A DNA stretch of 64,000 nt from the NCBI GenBank assembly GCA_019192445.1, contig JAHCMK010000011.1, positions 1 to 64,000 on the forward strand, read 5' to 3'. Under the pieces are notes generated by a model. That model worked only from the letters and a program-made list of their open reading frames with translations. It did not search any database and was not told where the DNA came from. Both the position numbers and the translations under genes were made by a program. Positions 7,483 to 17,312 of the stretch are shown in pieces. The DNA is from Oceanococcus sp. HetDA_MAG_MS8. GTDB lineage: Bacteria > Pseudomonadota > Gammaproteobacteria > Nevskiales > Oceanococcaceae. The first letter of the stretch is position 1. Every line of letters starts with the position of its first letter.

Positions 7483-10345
7483 GCGCCGCCTCTCTCAAGA
7501 TGGACGCATGGCCGTACTTTTGCGCATTAGACAATGCTCGACGAAGTCTCAACTGAGATTGACGCTCGCCCAAAAAACCAGCTTTTGCGGCGATGTAATC
7601 CACCAAAGGCGTCGCGCCAGGAGTGTGCGTTGCCGCGTTGGCATCTGCACGCGCGAGTAGCTCTAAAGCCACATCGGTATCAAAATGGCCAGCTCGCCAA
7701 GCTTTGCTCGCCAAAACTGCCCAGTACGCCGCAATACCAGCAGGCGAACCAATAGCTTCTATTTGTTCCAAAGCCAGCTTCGCGCGTTGTGCACTAACTT
7801 GGCTCATGGAAGGAGCGAGGCTGTAGGCAAAAATGCTGAGATAAGCATCCATACCCGGTAGGTGCATGCGCTTAGCTAGGGCCATACCCTCTGAAGCGAA
7901 CTGATGCCCACGTGTAAATTCAAAGCGGTGCAAACAGGAGTGCGCCAACACGCCCAAGCAATATATTTTTGTGAATGGATGATCGTGTAGAACAAGTTCT
8001 TCTTGAGCCTCGCGCAAAGCACGCTCCCAGACCGCATCATCACATTGAGCTGCAGCTGTCATCGCGCACCAAGCCAAACTGGCTATACCTAGATCGCTAC
8101 CGTTATAGCGCAGGAACAGTACTCGATCACTCGGCACATAGTGACTCCTCGCGGCTAGAGCATGCCGGTGAGCCCTCGCATACTCACCTAGGTTCACCAA
8201 AGCTAATACACGGCCGAGGTTCGCCATTAGCGCGATGTATGTCGCCTTTTGGCTCTGAGCAATTTCATCCAGCCGATCCATAAGCGACAAGCAACCACGC
8301 CAGTCACTTTTCATTTGCCGGTACATCCCTGCGTTGTAGGTCGCGAAGACCTCCAGATGAACGTTGTCCGATGTACGCGCCAGTTGTTGTACCCGTTCCC
8401 AGGTCGCATTCAGCTCTGGGTCGGTATAAAACTTCACCGCGAGCATAGAGCTAGCCAAACTGAGCTTGAGTTCCAGCTCTTTTTCAGGCGTCAACCCGTC
8501 GGCTTCGACATAACAGCGAATGGCACGCTGAAAATGCTCGACGGCATCGGAGTGCGAAGACGCCAGTGCTGCTCGATTGCCAGCCTGATTGTAGTAGCGT
8601 GCTGCCTGCTTATAGTCCCCAGCCGCCGCCAAGTGATAAGCATATTCGGCCGGTTCTGCAGCGGCTGAGCTCATGCGGGCCGCGATGCGAGCATGCAAAC
8701 TCCGCCGACACTTCTTGGGAATCACGTCGTAAGCGACGCGTTGTAAAAGCCCATGGCGAAAAACATAGGTTGTCGTTCGGCTGACCCGCGAGATGATGCG
8801 CTGCTCAACAAGCTTGTTGAGCGCGTCTTGCAACTGCGCAGGCCTCAAGTCGGTTAGCGCCTGCAGATCATCTCTGGAAAAACGCTCGCCCAGTACCGCC
8901 GCCGTAAGAGCCACTTGCCTCTCCGAGCCGAGGTAATCCAAGCGTTGAAGCAAGGTTGCGCTTAGGCTTTGCGGAATGATGCTCGGCTCCGAGCCATGCT
9001 CAGTGGCTAAGCTTGCTGCCTGGGGCACGGCAAAAGCGAGCTGCTCTAAATGCAAGGGTAATCCAGCTCCCGCCGCAAGCATCGCCTCATAAGAGCGTTG
9101 GGTGGTTGTGCTTTGCGTGGAGAGGAGAACTGCATCAAATAAAGCTTCGGCATCGGAGGGAGGCAAAGCCTTTAACTCAATATCGAAAGTTGTGGGCATA
9201 TTCGATGGAGCAGCCTCATCGGTTCTCCAGGCTAGTAACACCAATAAGCCAGGAGGTATCGGATTCAGTGCCTTCACAAGAAGCTGCACACTGGCGTCGT
9301 CCGCCCAGTGCAGGTTATCGATGACTAGGCACAACGGCCCTTGTTGGCCCAACAAGCACAACAGCTTACGCAGCACGGCCACTGCGAGGGCATACAGGGC
9401 TTCTGGCGATTCATTCTTCGCCTCCGCGGACGAGTGGCTTGGATTCAATAGCTCCTTGAGAGCTGCAAGGTCCTCAGCATCCATCTGCGTCTGAACACGC
9501 AACATCGGTGAGCTGCGTAGTAGGGCTTGAATCAATCCCATAAAGCGCTGCCGATATAAGGCATGACAGGTCACACCGATGATGTGCTTACGCACACGCG
9601 GGTCCCGGCTCCACTCTCGGATAAGCCTCGACTTGCCAGCACCGGCCTCCCCTTGGATGCTGCCTACTGCACCACGCTCGCGGCTGAGGACGCTCATCCA
9701 TGCAGCCCCAAGCTCGTCTAGCTCTGCTGTACGCCCAAAAAGGGGGATGTCATCTTGCACATCCAGGCGCTGGCTTTGCAGCCCCTTCGCGCGGTATACC
9801 CGCACAGGCTGCTCCAGGCCTTTAAAACTTCGCTCACCCAAGTCCTCGGCGTATAAATCTTCACCCGCGGCCTGCAGTACAGCGCTCGACAGAAGAACAC
9901 CACCAACAGGGCTGTGCACTTGCAAACGACTCGCGACATGAGCAGGAATACCCGTGATATCCCAATCACCTTCAGCGGAGCTGCCTTGGGCAATGAGCAC
10001 CTCGCCCTGGTCTAAACCAGTGCGTATAGCAATAGTCGTTTGCTCTTTGGCTTTGCTCTGTAACGCGAGCGCAGCGGCGACGGCTCTAAGCGCCATGTCA
10101 TGGCGCGCTAATGGGTAACCAAATACGGCAATGACCCCGTCTCCGCGGTGCTGGGCGATGCTACCACCGTACGCCGTGACGACCTCTGTGACCCATCCGC
10201 GATATTGGGATGTGAGCGCTTCGAAGTCTTCCACATCAAGCGCGCTTGCAAGCTCTGTAGAGCCCACCATGTCCGCCAGCATGATGACGACTTGCCGCCG
10301 CTCACACCTTCTTGGCTTCGCATTGACCTCAGCGACCAGAGCCAT
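7472..10345 (-). CDS. Class III adenylate cyclase fused to ATPase and TPR region
   Basis: A 957-residue three-part protein. Residues about 15-180 are a class III nucleotide cyclase: VVIMLADMVGST carries the first metal Asp and HRGDGVIAVFG the second. About 200-530 is a STAND/AAA-type ATPase with Walker A GEAGAGKS and Walker B LCLVIDNLHWAD. The rest, to the C terminus, is helical and TPR-like (YNQAGNRAALASSHSDAVEHF). Such proteins use the ATPase/TPR part to gate cyclase output. No membrane segment is visible. The start ATG at 10345 gives a good N terminus. Substrate preference (ATP over GTP) is inferred from the neighbouring Crp regulator. Confidence 0.9.
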   Translation of the reverse strand: MALVAEVNAKPRRCERRQVVIMLADMVGSTELASALDVEDFEALTSQYRGWVTEVVTAYGGSIAQHRGDGVIAVFGYPLARHDMALRAVAAALALQSKAKEQTTIAIRTGLDQGEVLIAQGSSAEGDWDITGIPAHVASRLQVHSPVGGVLLSSAVLQAAGEDLYAEDLGERSFKGLEQPVRVYRAKGLQSQRLDVQDDIPLFGRTAELDELGAAWMSVLSRERGAVGSIQGEAGAGKSRLIREWSRDPRVRKHIIGVTCHALYRQRFMGLIQALLRSSPMLRVQTQMDAEDLAALKELLNPSHSSAEAKNESPEALYALAVAVLRKLLCLLGQQGPLCLVIDNLHWADDASVQLLVKALNPIPPGLLVLLAWRTDEAAPSNMPTTFDIELKALPPSDAEALFDAVLLSTQSTTTQRSYEAMLAAGAGLPLHLEQLAFAVPQAASLATEHGSEPSIIPQSLSATLLQRLDYLGSERQVALTAAVLGERFSRDDLQALTDLRPAQLQDALNKLVEQRIISRVSRTTTYVFRHGLLQRVAYDVIPKKCRRSLHARIAARMSSAAAEPAEYAYHLAAAGDYKQAARYYNQAGNRAALASSHSDAVEHFQRAIRCYVEADGLTPEKELELKLSLASSMLAVKFYTDPELNATWERVQQLARTSDNVHLEVFATYNAGMYRQMKSDWRGCLSLMDRLDEIAQSQKATYIALMANLGRVLALVNLGEYARAHRHALAARSHYVPSDRVLFLRYNGSDLGIASLAWCAMTAAAQCDDAVWERALREAQEELVLHDHPFTKIYCLGVLAHSCLHRFEFTRGHQFASEGMALAKRMHLPGMDAYLSIFAYSLAPSMSQVSAQRAKLALEQIEAIGSPAGIAAYWAVLASKAWRAGHFDTDVALELLARADANAATHTPGATPLVDYIAAKAGFLGERQSQLRLRRALSNAQKYGHASILREAARGR

Positions 10346-10447
10346 GGGCTACGCCCCAAAACACGCCAAAACACCCGCGAATTTACGCAAGACGACGCTT
10401 TTTTGGACGCTCATGAGGTAAGTCAGGTTAGCTGCGCATGCTGCCGA

Positions 10448-13400
10448 TCAGAAGATCGATCCAAGCGAGTAGTTAGATATAGCATCAAGGAGATCTTCCG
10501 CTTTATCGCGAAGATCAGCGCTTGCCTCCCGTAGCGGTCCACTCACGTCGCTCAAGGCGTTCTCCGTAAAGGCTAGGGAAGTCTGATACAGAGCACGAGT
10601 AAACTCGAACTCGTTAATCGCAAGCTCGAGCACCGCCATCTTTGGGTAAAACACTTTTGCTGCAGCAACTGGGTCGCGGATTGTTTCCTTAGGGTCGAAA
10701 TAGAAGTCAACGGTGACAAACTTTACATCGCCGGTAAAGCCAAAGCGGCCATCCTTGCCAAATGCTATTTTGCCTCCGGCGCCGACCCCTACACCGCCGC
10801 CAACACCGACTTGGTTTCCAGTGTCAGAGCCAATTTTGGCGGAGCCTGATACAACTGAGGCCCCAGCCACAGCCGCGGCTGAGCCGCGGTCGACTCCTGC
10901 TTCAGTTTCTGCTTGGGCGATGGCGCCCTTTAATTCAGCGTTTTCTTTTTCGAGCGTTGCCGTTAATACCGCCGCCTCAGCCTTAACTGTGCCCTCGAGC
11001 ACATAAACCGGAACTCCGCCCACGTCATAGGTAGCGATATTGACCTCGGCGCTTGCCTCGCCGCCTGACTCTACGGTGAGTTCGCCCAGTGGACTGTTAA
11101 GCGATAACAAGTTGACCTTCAGTTCTCCGTTTGCTTCTGCGGCACCGAAAAAGCCATTCGGTGGTTTGAAGCCTAAACTGCTGCTAGCGCTTCCATCGAC
11201 AATGATTAACTCCTCAGTCACCGACAGTGCCTCAGGAGCAGGGATGTTCGCTAGATCCTGGGGGTTAAAACTCTCAGTCGACGAACGAGTAACCGCACCA
11301 AACGCCAGACCGTTGGGGTTATTCGAGTTTGGATTCAGCGGACTGTGTCGTTCAAGCGCGCTGTCGAGGTTTTCCTTCGTTGGCAGTTCATCGGTAATGC
11401 GGCCCGTATAAAATAAATTGAACTGTTGTCTTTGCAAACTAGACATTCCTTGGAGAAGGCCGGAGGCGTAGGGGTCCAAGCCAAGATGTTTTGCAAAGGT
11501 CAACACCGCTAGCGGGTCGGTAGACGCTGTCCTGGTGCCATCGCGCAGCTCTTGGACTAGTGCAACTCCATTGTCTTTTCGGAAGCGGCCTACAAAATCG
11601 CCCCCCGATACATAGGCGAACTCAAATTCATTGGCCACCCCGTCACATCGGCCCATCTCGAGTGTTCCATCCTCTGCAGCATTCATGCACATGGGTCCAT
11701 GGAATGCGCTATTCGTGATGTTCCTCACTTCTCTACCCACCTCCAAAGACCGAATTGAACCGTCGAGGCCAATCACCCACTTGGTCGCGTCTTCGAGGGA
11801 GGATGTAAACGTTATCCGACTAGTGTTAGCCAGGAGATAACGCCCACGCGCAGCCCCACTACCAATCATTATCGTTCCATCTGGCATGAGGTCGACAACA
11901 GAAAGGCCAAAGGATGCAAACGAAGGGGCCACCCTGCAGGTTTTGTCGGGACGATTACCGCAAATGTTTACAACTTTTTTCCTTTGGTAGCCGTGTGCAC
12001 GAGCAGAATCCGCAGGCGTCGAGGGGATGAGGTGGAAAACCTGGGACGCATCTTGGCGCTGGCTCCCGCAGCGCGTCAGGTTGAGCAAGATGCTTGCGCG
12101 TCTAGACTCTATGCAATACCCGCTTAAAAACCCAGTACCGCGTAGCTCCGCTTTACCCGTGTATTTCCAGGAGTTTGCCTGTGCGCAATCGCCCATGCCC
12201 AGCGGGATGCGGTAATCGCTACCGCCGCCGGCAAGTAAACTCCCCAGCTCTTGTCGCAGCTGTGGCAGGTTTGGCACAACATCAGGGTCGCTCAGGAAAT
12301 TGTATTCAGGCGGAACCGAGAGGCACTGCCCAGTCAATTCAGACTGCAGCTTGCCTTCGGTGGTCAGGCGAAAATCGGACCCATTTTCCAAACAAAAATG
12401 CGTGGACTGTGCCGTGCGGTTGTTTACGCAGCGCCGATATGCTGCCTGTACAGGTTCGGAAATCTCTCGGGCAAGATCGGCCTCGACTTCAATTTTCAGT
12501 ACCGTCTCAGCAAGCTCGGTTTTCCCAGCTAGGGTGTCGAAGCTCGCGAGACTGACATCGGGCACATCAGAGATACTCCAGCGCTGATAGTCTAACGTCA
12601 CATCGCAGTCACGAATACTCACCAGGTATGGTGAGTTGGTCGTCGCCAAGCCATGGTCCGTTGGGGGATCAATGGACAAGCATTGCGTAACGCCATCTTC
12701 TGATAAGCGTGAATAAAAGAGTTGACCAGTGGGCGACACTCTCCATCCCTCAGAATCTCGGCATGGTGCCAACGTTAACCTGTGCTTTAGCAGATCTGGG
12801 TTGACGTTTATAAAGTCCAAAACACTTGCAGCTGGCAGGATACATGAGCCTAAATCCGTTGCAGGGCGCAGTCCTCCTTGCCCGTCCAAGAGGAAGTTCA
12901 GCCGTGCGTTGTTATCTTGAGGGTTGCAGCGAGTTACTACCAAGACCTCTCTTGCGTTCAGGAACAAGCAGCCCCGTTCGTCCGCCCCCCCGCTTGTAAA
13001 CGCCCCGGAAACTATGGGTTGGGCAGGCAATATTGGCGGCAGCCAACGTTGTTCTGAGCGCCCGTCGCACAGGGTGGTTAAGACTTGAGCCCCCTGGGAG
13101 GTCAAGCATTGGTTCGTGACGCTGCCGTCTAGATTCGCTTTGCGAACTTCCCCCTCCCGCGTAAAGGCCCACCGCTGTAGCTTTTCACCCTCGTTACATA
13201 AGGCATGCGTCGTTCCATCGGCCTGTAAACACATCGATGAGGCTTTGCCGTCCTCGAAGTTTTTTGCGATTTGTTCGGTTGTTGATATCGGCATGCCGTT
13301 CACATAATCGTCTGGCCCAATTGTTCTACGGCCGATAGCGAAACGTGGGCCTTGAACCCGCACATTTCCAACAGACAGAATTCGGCTAGTGACGACGCCA

Positions 13401-14074
13401 TCGTCTGTGAGCGTCCAAGTAGCCCCTCGTGAATAAACAGTTGCATCGGGCAGTATTAATTCCCCTATCCCGGCTACAAAGCCTACCGTATTTCGCGCTA
13501 GGACTTCCCCTCCAAATTGTTCTTCAGTAGCCAGGGTAATTTCTGGAACAAATACTCGGTTTATCGACCAATCTTCGTCGTACTCGAAAATGCTTTCCGC
13601 GTTTACAGATCGGAACGACCTGGAAACCACACCTGAAGTATCCCTCGTTAACGGACGGTCACGTTGATTAAGTCGTTTTGACGGACATGTCCTTAAAGAC
13701 ACACCGTTGACTACACGTGTCACAAAATATTCTCCAGATGTGTACAACCCCATTCGGAAGAAGTCGGTATTGGGTTTAGCGGTACCCTTGTAAGAGGCCG
13801 TGAGGCACTTGCTCGGGTCGGCTGCGCTACGAATCTCACCAACTCCAACAACGACCGCCTTACTGCGGGCAACACCATCTGCCACGTTGAAGAACAATTC
13901 CGGCAGCTCAAGCGGCCGATCTTCCGCAACCTCGAATCCAGGGCTGTCGCCGATAATCTCGATCGGAGCCAGCTCTTCACTTGCTGGGCTGTCAGTAAAG
14001 AACTGATTGGTCACTTCGTTGACTTCGCAGGACTGAAGCAGTGCCAGTGCAGTGATTAGAAAGAGCCTCATCAT
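10448..14074 (-). CDS. Large ricin-B-lectin-like lipoprotein, unknown function
   Basis: About 1208 residues if started at the first of two adjacent ATGs (14074), giving MMRLFLITALALLQSC with a lipobox at Cys17. The frame is open upstream to 14194 but that part is not signal-like. The middle of the protein has many QxW-type beta-trefoil repeats (QRWAF, EQRWLPP, QRWSI, repeated CLTSQG / CLSIDPP units), typical of carbohydrate-binding ricin B domains. The C-terminal third changes: an Ala/Gly-rich stretch with GVGGGVGVGAGGKIAFG and a helical end. I do not recognise the overall family. It may be a surface adhesin or toxin-like protein. Base composition here looks lower in GC than the alcohol locus. 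Confidence 0.7.
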   Translation of the reverse strand: MMRLFLITALALLQSCEVNEVTNQFFTDSPASEELAPIEIIGDSPGFEVAEDRPLELPELFFNVADGVARSKAVVVGVGEIRSAADPSKCLTASYKGTAKPNTDFFRMGLYTSGEYFVTRVVNGVSLRTCPSKRLNQRDRPLTRDTSGVVSRSFRSVNAESIFEYDEDWSINRVFVPEITLATEEQFGGEVLARNTVGFVAGIGELILPDATVYSRGATWTLTDDGVVTSRILSVGNVRVQGPRFAIGRRTIGPDDYVNGMPISTTEQIAKNFEDGKASSMCLQADGTTHALCNEGEKLQRWAFTREGEVRKANLDGSVTNQCLTSQGAQVLTTLCDGRSEQRWLPPILPAQPIVSGAFTSGGADERGCLFLNAREVLVVTRCNPQDNNARLNFLLDGQGGLRPATDLGSCILPAASVLDFINVNPDLLKHRLTLAPCRDSEGWRVSPTGQLFYSRLSEDGVTQCLSIDPPTDHGLATTNSPYLVSIRDCDVTLDYQRWSISDVPDVSLASFDTLAGKTELAETVLKIEVEADLAREISEPVQAAYRRCVNNRTAQSTHFCLENGSDFRLTTEGKLQSELTGQCLSVPPEYNFLSDPDVVPNLPQLRQELGSLLAGGGSDYRIPLGMGDCAQANSWKYTGKAELRGTGFLSGYCIESRRASILLNLTRCGSQRQDASQVFHLIPSTPADSARAHGYQRKKVVNICGNRPDKTCRVAPSFASFGLSVVDLMPDGTIMIGSGAARGRYLLANTSRITFTSSLEDATKWVIGLDGSIRSLEVGREVRNITNSAFHGPMCMNAAEDGTLEMGRCDGVANEFEFAYVSGGDFVGRFRKDNGVALVQELRDGTRTASTDPLAVLTFAKHLGLDPYASGLLQGMSSLQRQQFNLFYTGRITDELPTKENLDSALERHSPLNPNSNNPNGLAFGAVTRSSTESFNPQDLANIPAPEALSVTEELIIVDGSASSSLGFKPPNGFFGAAEANGELKVNLLSLNSPLGELTVESGGEASAEVNIATYDVGGVPVYVLEGTVKAEAAVLTATLEKENAELKGAIAQAETEAGVDRGSAAAVAGASVVSGSAKIGSDTGNQVGVGGGVGVGAGGKIAFGKDGRFGFTGDVKFVTVDFYFDPKETIRDPVAAAKVFYPKMAVLELAINEFEFTRALYQTSLAFTENALSDVSGPLREASADLRDKAEDLLDAISNYSLGSIF

Positions 14075-14466
14075 CGGTCTCGGAGTTGGATATGGTTCAA
14101 GTATCTCCACATCCAGACTCCCGGCCTGTGTGGAAACGCACTTTTCAAGCCTCATCCAGCCGTGTTGTGTTCTAGGGGAAACAGCTCCATCCACTCCAAC
14201 CGAAGATGATCAGTTGCTTGGCGACCCTCTAAAGACGTTGGTGCAAGCGGGGTAAACCTATGAGAGCGTTCTGCCACTTCGACCCGCCGTTCAGCCCGAA
14301 GTGATGTTTCTGTGAGAAGTCACACACCCTTGGTACTTCTGAACGGGTATTCTCCAAACGAATGGTCGGAGTAACGATTACTGCAGCGCGGTGTCCAGGT
14401 TGGCTCGTGCGCGATTCGCTGCCTCTACGGCCGCAAATACGCTTCCGTCCTAGGGCGAATTAGCAA
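14075..14466. other. Divergent intergenic region between two lipoprotein genes
   Basis: About 390 bp separating the minus-strand lectin-like lipoprotein gene from the plus-strand small lipoprotein gene, so it should contain promoters for both. Short open frames present are overlapped on both strands and look accidental. No clear operator or terminator is seen. Confidence 0.45.
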
Positions 14467-14715
14467 GTGACTAATCGTTTACGACTAAATCTTCAACTCT
14501 TGGCTGTGGTCACTGCTGTCCTAGGCTGTAGTGAGAACAACGGAGCCGACGATGCCGGCATCGTCATCATTCCAATCGTTGGTCAACCTACTGGAGATCT
14601 TGCTCCAACGGAGGCGCCACTCCCGTTGCCAGATGCCGTTGCAGATCTCCCGCCCAATGACAATGTACCGGGATTCTGGGATGTAACTCGTTGGGACAGC
14701 ATGGTATGGAATTGA
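14467..14715 (+). CDS. Small putative lipoprotein
   Basis: An 82-residue product starting at GTG. The N terminus has basic residues, a hydrophobic core (LLAVVTAV) and the lipobox LGC at Cys21, followed by an acidic, Pro-rich mature part. No known domain. It lies 37 bp ahead of the Hcp-like exported protein gene and diverges from the large lectin-like lipoprotein, whose mature N terminus is likewise acidic and contains an LAP(T/I)E string. The ribosome site is weak, so the start is less certain than the signal peptide. Confidence 0.55.
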   Translation: MTNRLRLNLQLLAVVTAVLGCSENNGADDAGIVIIPIVGQPTGDLAPTEAPLPLPDAVADLPPNDNVPGFWDVTRWDSMVWN

Positions 14716-14752
14716 CTTGTAACGGCAATATATCTTCAAAGGAAAAGCTCTT

Positions 14753-15847
14753 GTGAAGACAAGCAACCGAATAACGTTAAGCCTCTTTTGCATCATCGCA
14801 TGCTCCCCGAGCATTGCGGAGGACGTCGCGGTCCCTCATACTTTTTTCTCAGGCGACCCAGCCTCCGCCCAGCAAGTCAATGAAAACTTCGACGCCCTTA
14901 CGCATGGCCTGAACAGTCTAGCGAGGAAAACGCAGGAAATTAACCAGGCCCTCGACAACCCGGCTGTTGATCCAGTCATCTTCGGCCCTAATCACCCAGT
15001 CGGCCAGCTGATACTCGAAGACGGCACACTGATCCCAATTGTACGGGCTTCTCTGACAGCGAACGTTCCAGCCAGTCTAGGGCTGACCACCTCTGGTTTT
15101 AATGCCGGAAAACCGATTCTTGCACCCATAGAAGTCGTGGTCGAGGATGCATTTGCTCTGAATGGCTTGCTCGAAGCAGCGGTAAATCTCACCCCCATCA
15201 ATGTTTCAATTACTCTCAACCCTATAAACACCACAAATGTTGGCAGCTTCGAGCTTACAGAGGCGTCCGTCATCGAAGTTCGGCGAGTGGCTGTTGGGCC
15301 TCACCAGAGAGTCCGGATTAGATTTTCGACGAGCCTTCTTGATTTCACGTGGAACGGTAGTACTTCAACATTTGATGTCGGGAATAATCAGTACAGTGGA
15401 TCGTGCGACTTTTCGCCTTCGTACAACCTCACCGACCGCGCCTCCGAGGAGGGAGAAGCGCTGGTTGGGACGGTTACGTGGGGACTTACGCGGCAAGATG
15501 GAGCCAAGGTCTCGAACAAAACTTTTTTCGACGATACGGTAATCAGCCTTAGCCAGCTTACAAACGATGCCGCTGGCTACCTGTGTCGGCTTGGGACTCG
15601 TCGTCATTACGAAAAAGCGGTTGTTCTAACCCAGTCATCATCTGTCGATGGTCAAATCGGAAACCGTTTGGTGATGGAAACCGCCCTCCTGACGGCTCTT
15701 CATATTGATGTGTCAGGTGCAAATGTCAATCAGAGTATTTCTTTTATATATGGAAAAATTACTAATGGTAGTTTCATTCCTGACGATAGAGAGAGAAGGC
15801 CACGTCCAGTCACCTCGTTCGATTTTGATCGACGTACGAATGAATAA
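14753..15847 (+). CDS. Exported protein with Hcp-like (T6SS tube) domain
   Basis: A 364-residue product from a GTG start with AAAGGA upstream. A signal peptide (residues 1-22, ending SIAE) is followed by FFSGDPASAQQVNENFDAL, an N-terminal pattern common in exported surface proteins, and a short coil. Residues about 75-205 follow the Hcp pattern: GKPILAPIEVVVEDAF, LLEAAVNLTPINVSITL, FELTEASVIEVR, and RIRFSTSLLDFTWNG. True Hcp is cytoplasmic and about 160-170 residues, so a signal peptide and a ~150-residue C-terminal extension make this unusual. No other type VI genes are present. The Hcp assignment is by eye and needs a profile test. Confidence 0.62.
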   Translation: MKTSNRITLSLFCIIACSPSIAEDVAVPHTFFSGDPASAQQVNENFDALTHGLNSLARKTQEINQALDNPAVDPVIFGPNHPVGQLILEDGTLIPIVRASLTANVPASLGLTTSGFNAGKPILAPIEVVVEDAFALNGLLEAAVNLTPINVSITLNPINTTNVGSFELTEASVIEVRRVAVGPHQRVRIRFSTSLLDFTWNGSTSTFDVGNNQYSGSCDFSPSYNLTDRASEEGEALVGTVTWGLTRQDGAKVSNKTFFDDTVISLSQLTNDAAGYLCRLGTRRHYEKAVVLTQSSSVDGQIGNRLVMETALLTALHIDVSGANVNQSISFIYGKITNGSFIPDDRERRPRPVTSFDFDRRTNE

Positions 15848-16211
15848 CAGGCGGCCTTAGTGTTATCAGGAGCTCTCCGGATTGATTCAGGTGAGGAAAA
15901 CACCTTTAAATGCGAAATGAGAGCGGCCAGACTTGGTCCGGTGAATATTTCGTTTCGCATCAGCTCATGCACTTTGTCGGGTATGAAAGGATCGTATCTC
16001 ACGCAATGCGGATCTTCACAGCGTAGTGCCATGCTTCCGCATCTGCCGCAGTGAAGCATGCTGTAATCTGTAGCACAGGATTGGGCGCTTTGCTTACTTA
16101 GCCGTAAGACGCGGACTGCCAGAATAACAATCTTATTTTCTTGAGCGCTCCTATGATTGTTTTTACCTACTGATTATTCGGTTTTGTTGCGCAGCAGAAC
16201 GCACTACAGCC
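15848..16211. other. Intergenic region, no clear gene
   Basis: About 360 bp between the Hcp-like gene and the convergent HDOD regulator gene. A minus-strand open frame (to 16059) has a Cys-rich start but runs into the 3' end of the Hcp-like gene and lacks a ribosome site. The 16080-16211 part is AT-rich. I see no definite terminator. Confidence 0.4.
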
Positions 16212-17312
16212 TCAGTGTATTTTATTTTGATACGTCAGTAGTATCGCCTGGAGCTGCGCACCACCTGGCACAGCGTCAATAAACTCCTGGTCTGGGCTCT
16301 CCCCTGTTGCCGCACACACCGATAGGTGCACTTTAAGTAAGCAGCTTAGATTAATGTCATCAGCAGACGCCTCTAGGGGGCGGTGATGAAGCCGAACGTA
16401 CTCAACAATTTGTTCGGGTATGTTCCATTGCCGCAGCAGGTAGGCACCGAGTTCATCGTGATAATCGGTAGAAGGTGTAGCCGCCGGGGCCTCGATATAA
16501 ATCTGGTTGGTATAAAGAACCAGCCTACCAACATCCGCCAGCATCACTGCCATCGCAGCGCAGTGGTCAACATCCTCGCCCTGCAGGCCCCTATAAAGCT
16601 CCAGAGCATGCAGCGCCTGATTACGGTAAAGCGTGAGCAACCCAGGCTTGGTACAAATGTCGGAAGAATAAACGACGTTTGCAAGTACCAACGACTTCAC
16701 GGTGTTTTCACCCAAGCGCAGCACTGCAGACCGTACGTCCGTGATCTCGTCAACCGGTTTAAAGAGCGGTGAGTTCGCCACGCGCAGTACAGTTGCGATT
16801 AAGCCTGGTTCCTGACTACAGATGTCCACCAGCTCCTCTAGAGAACCACCCTGGAAACAGTATCGCTGAATTTCAGCCCGCGAAAGCGGGCAGGACGGAA
16901 TCTGTGACACTTCCCTGACCAAGGACGAGAGTATGACTTGTTCACGATTGCTGCGGTCAATGGCGTGGGAGCTTATGATGTCAATCAGCTCATCAGCGCT
17001 ACTTGGTTTCATTAAAAAGTGATGTGCAATATCTAGAGCTTTAACCGACAACTCTGCATCTGCGTAACCGCTTAGGATCACTCTGAGTGAATGCGGCATT
17101 AAATCTCGTACTCTTTCAAGGATGGCAGTCCCGTTAACACCTGGCATAAGCAGGTCCGATACCACTGCATCATAGCTTTCCCGAGCAACTTTCTTCATTG
17201 CCTCATGCCCGCCTAGGGCATAGTCGATATCCCAGTCATCAGGCGCAAACAGCATGGATCTACGCAGCCCCTGAATAACAAGCTCTTCGTCATCAATAAA
17301 TAGCACTTTCAT
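16212..17312 (-). CDS. Response regulator with HDOD output domain
   Basis: A 366-residue protein. The receiver spans about 1-120 (VLFIDDEE, phospho-Asp in YDAVVSDLLMPGVNG, FLMKP). The HDOD domain spans about 140-335 (EIQRYCFQGGSLEELVDICSQEPGL, VLRVANSPLF, AVLRLGENTVKSLVL). HDOD proteins are non-catalytic relatives of HD hydrolases used in signalling of motility, stress or second messengers. Its start overlaps the upstream kinase gene by 4 bp, so the kinase at 17309-18283 is the likely partner. Confidence 0.9.
   Translation of the reverse strand: MKVLFIDDEELVIQGLRRSMLFAPDDWDIDYALGGHEAMKKVARESYDAVVSDLLMPGVNGTAILERVRDLMPHSLRVILSGYADAELSVKALDIAHHFLMKPSSADELIDIISSHAIDRSNREQVILSSLVREVSQIPSCPLSRAEIQRYCFQGGSLEELVDICSQEPGLIATVLRVANSPLFKPVDEITDVRSAVLRLGENTVKSLVLANVVYSSDICTKPGLLTLYRNQALHALELYRGLQGEDVDHCAAMAVMLADVGRLVLYTNQIYIEAPAATPSTDYHDELGAYLLRQWNIPEQIVEYVRLHHRPLEASADDINLSCLLKVHLSVCAATGESPDQEFIDAVPGGAQLQAILLTYQNKIH

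Noticed and set aside
15730-16059. Minus-strand 109-codon frame with a Cys-rich start after the Hcp-like gene
   Set aside because: It overlaps the 3' end of the Hcp-like gene, lacks a ribosome site and family motif; kept only as a remark in the intergenic entry.
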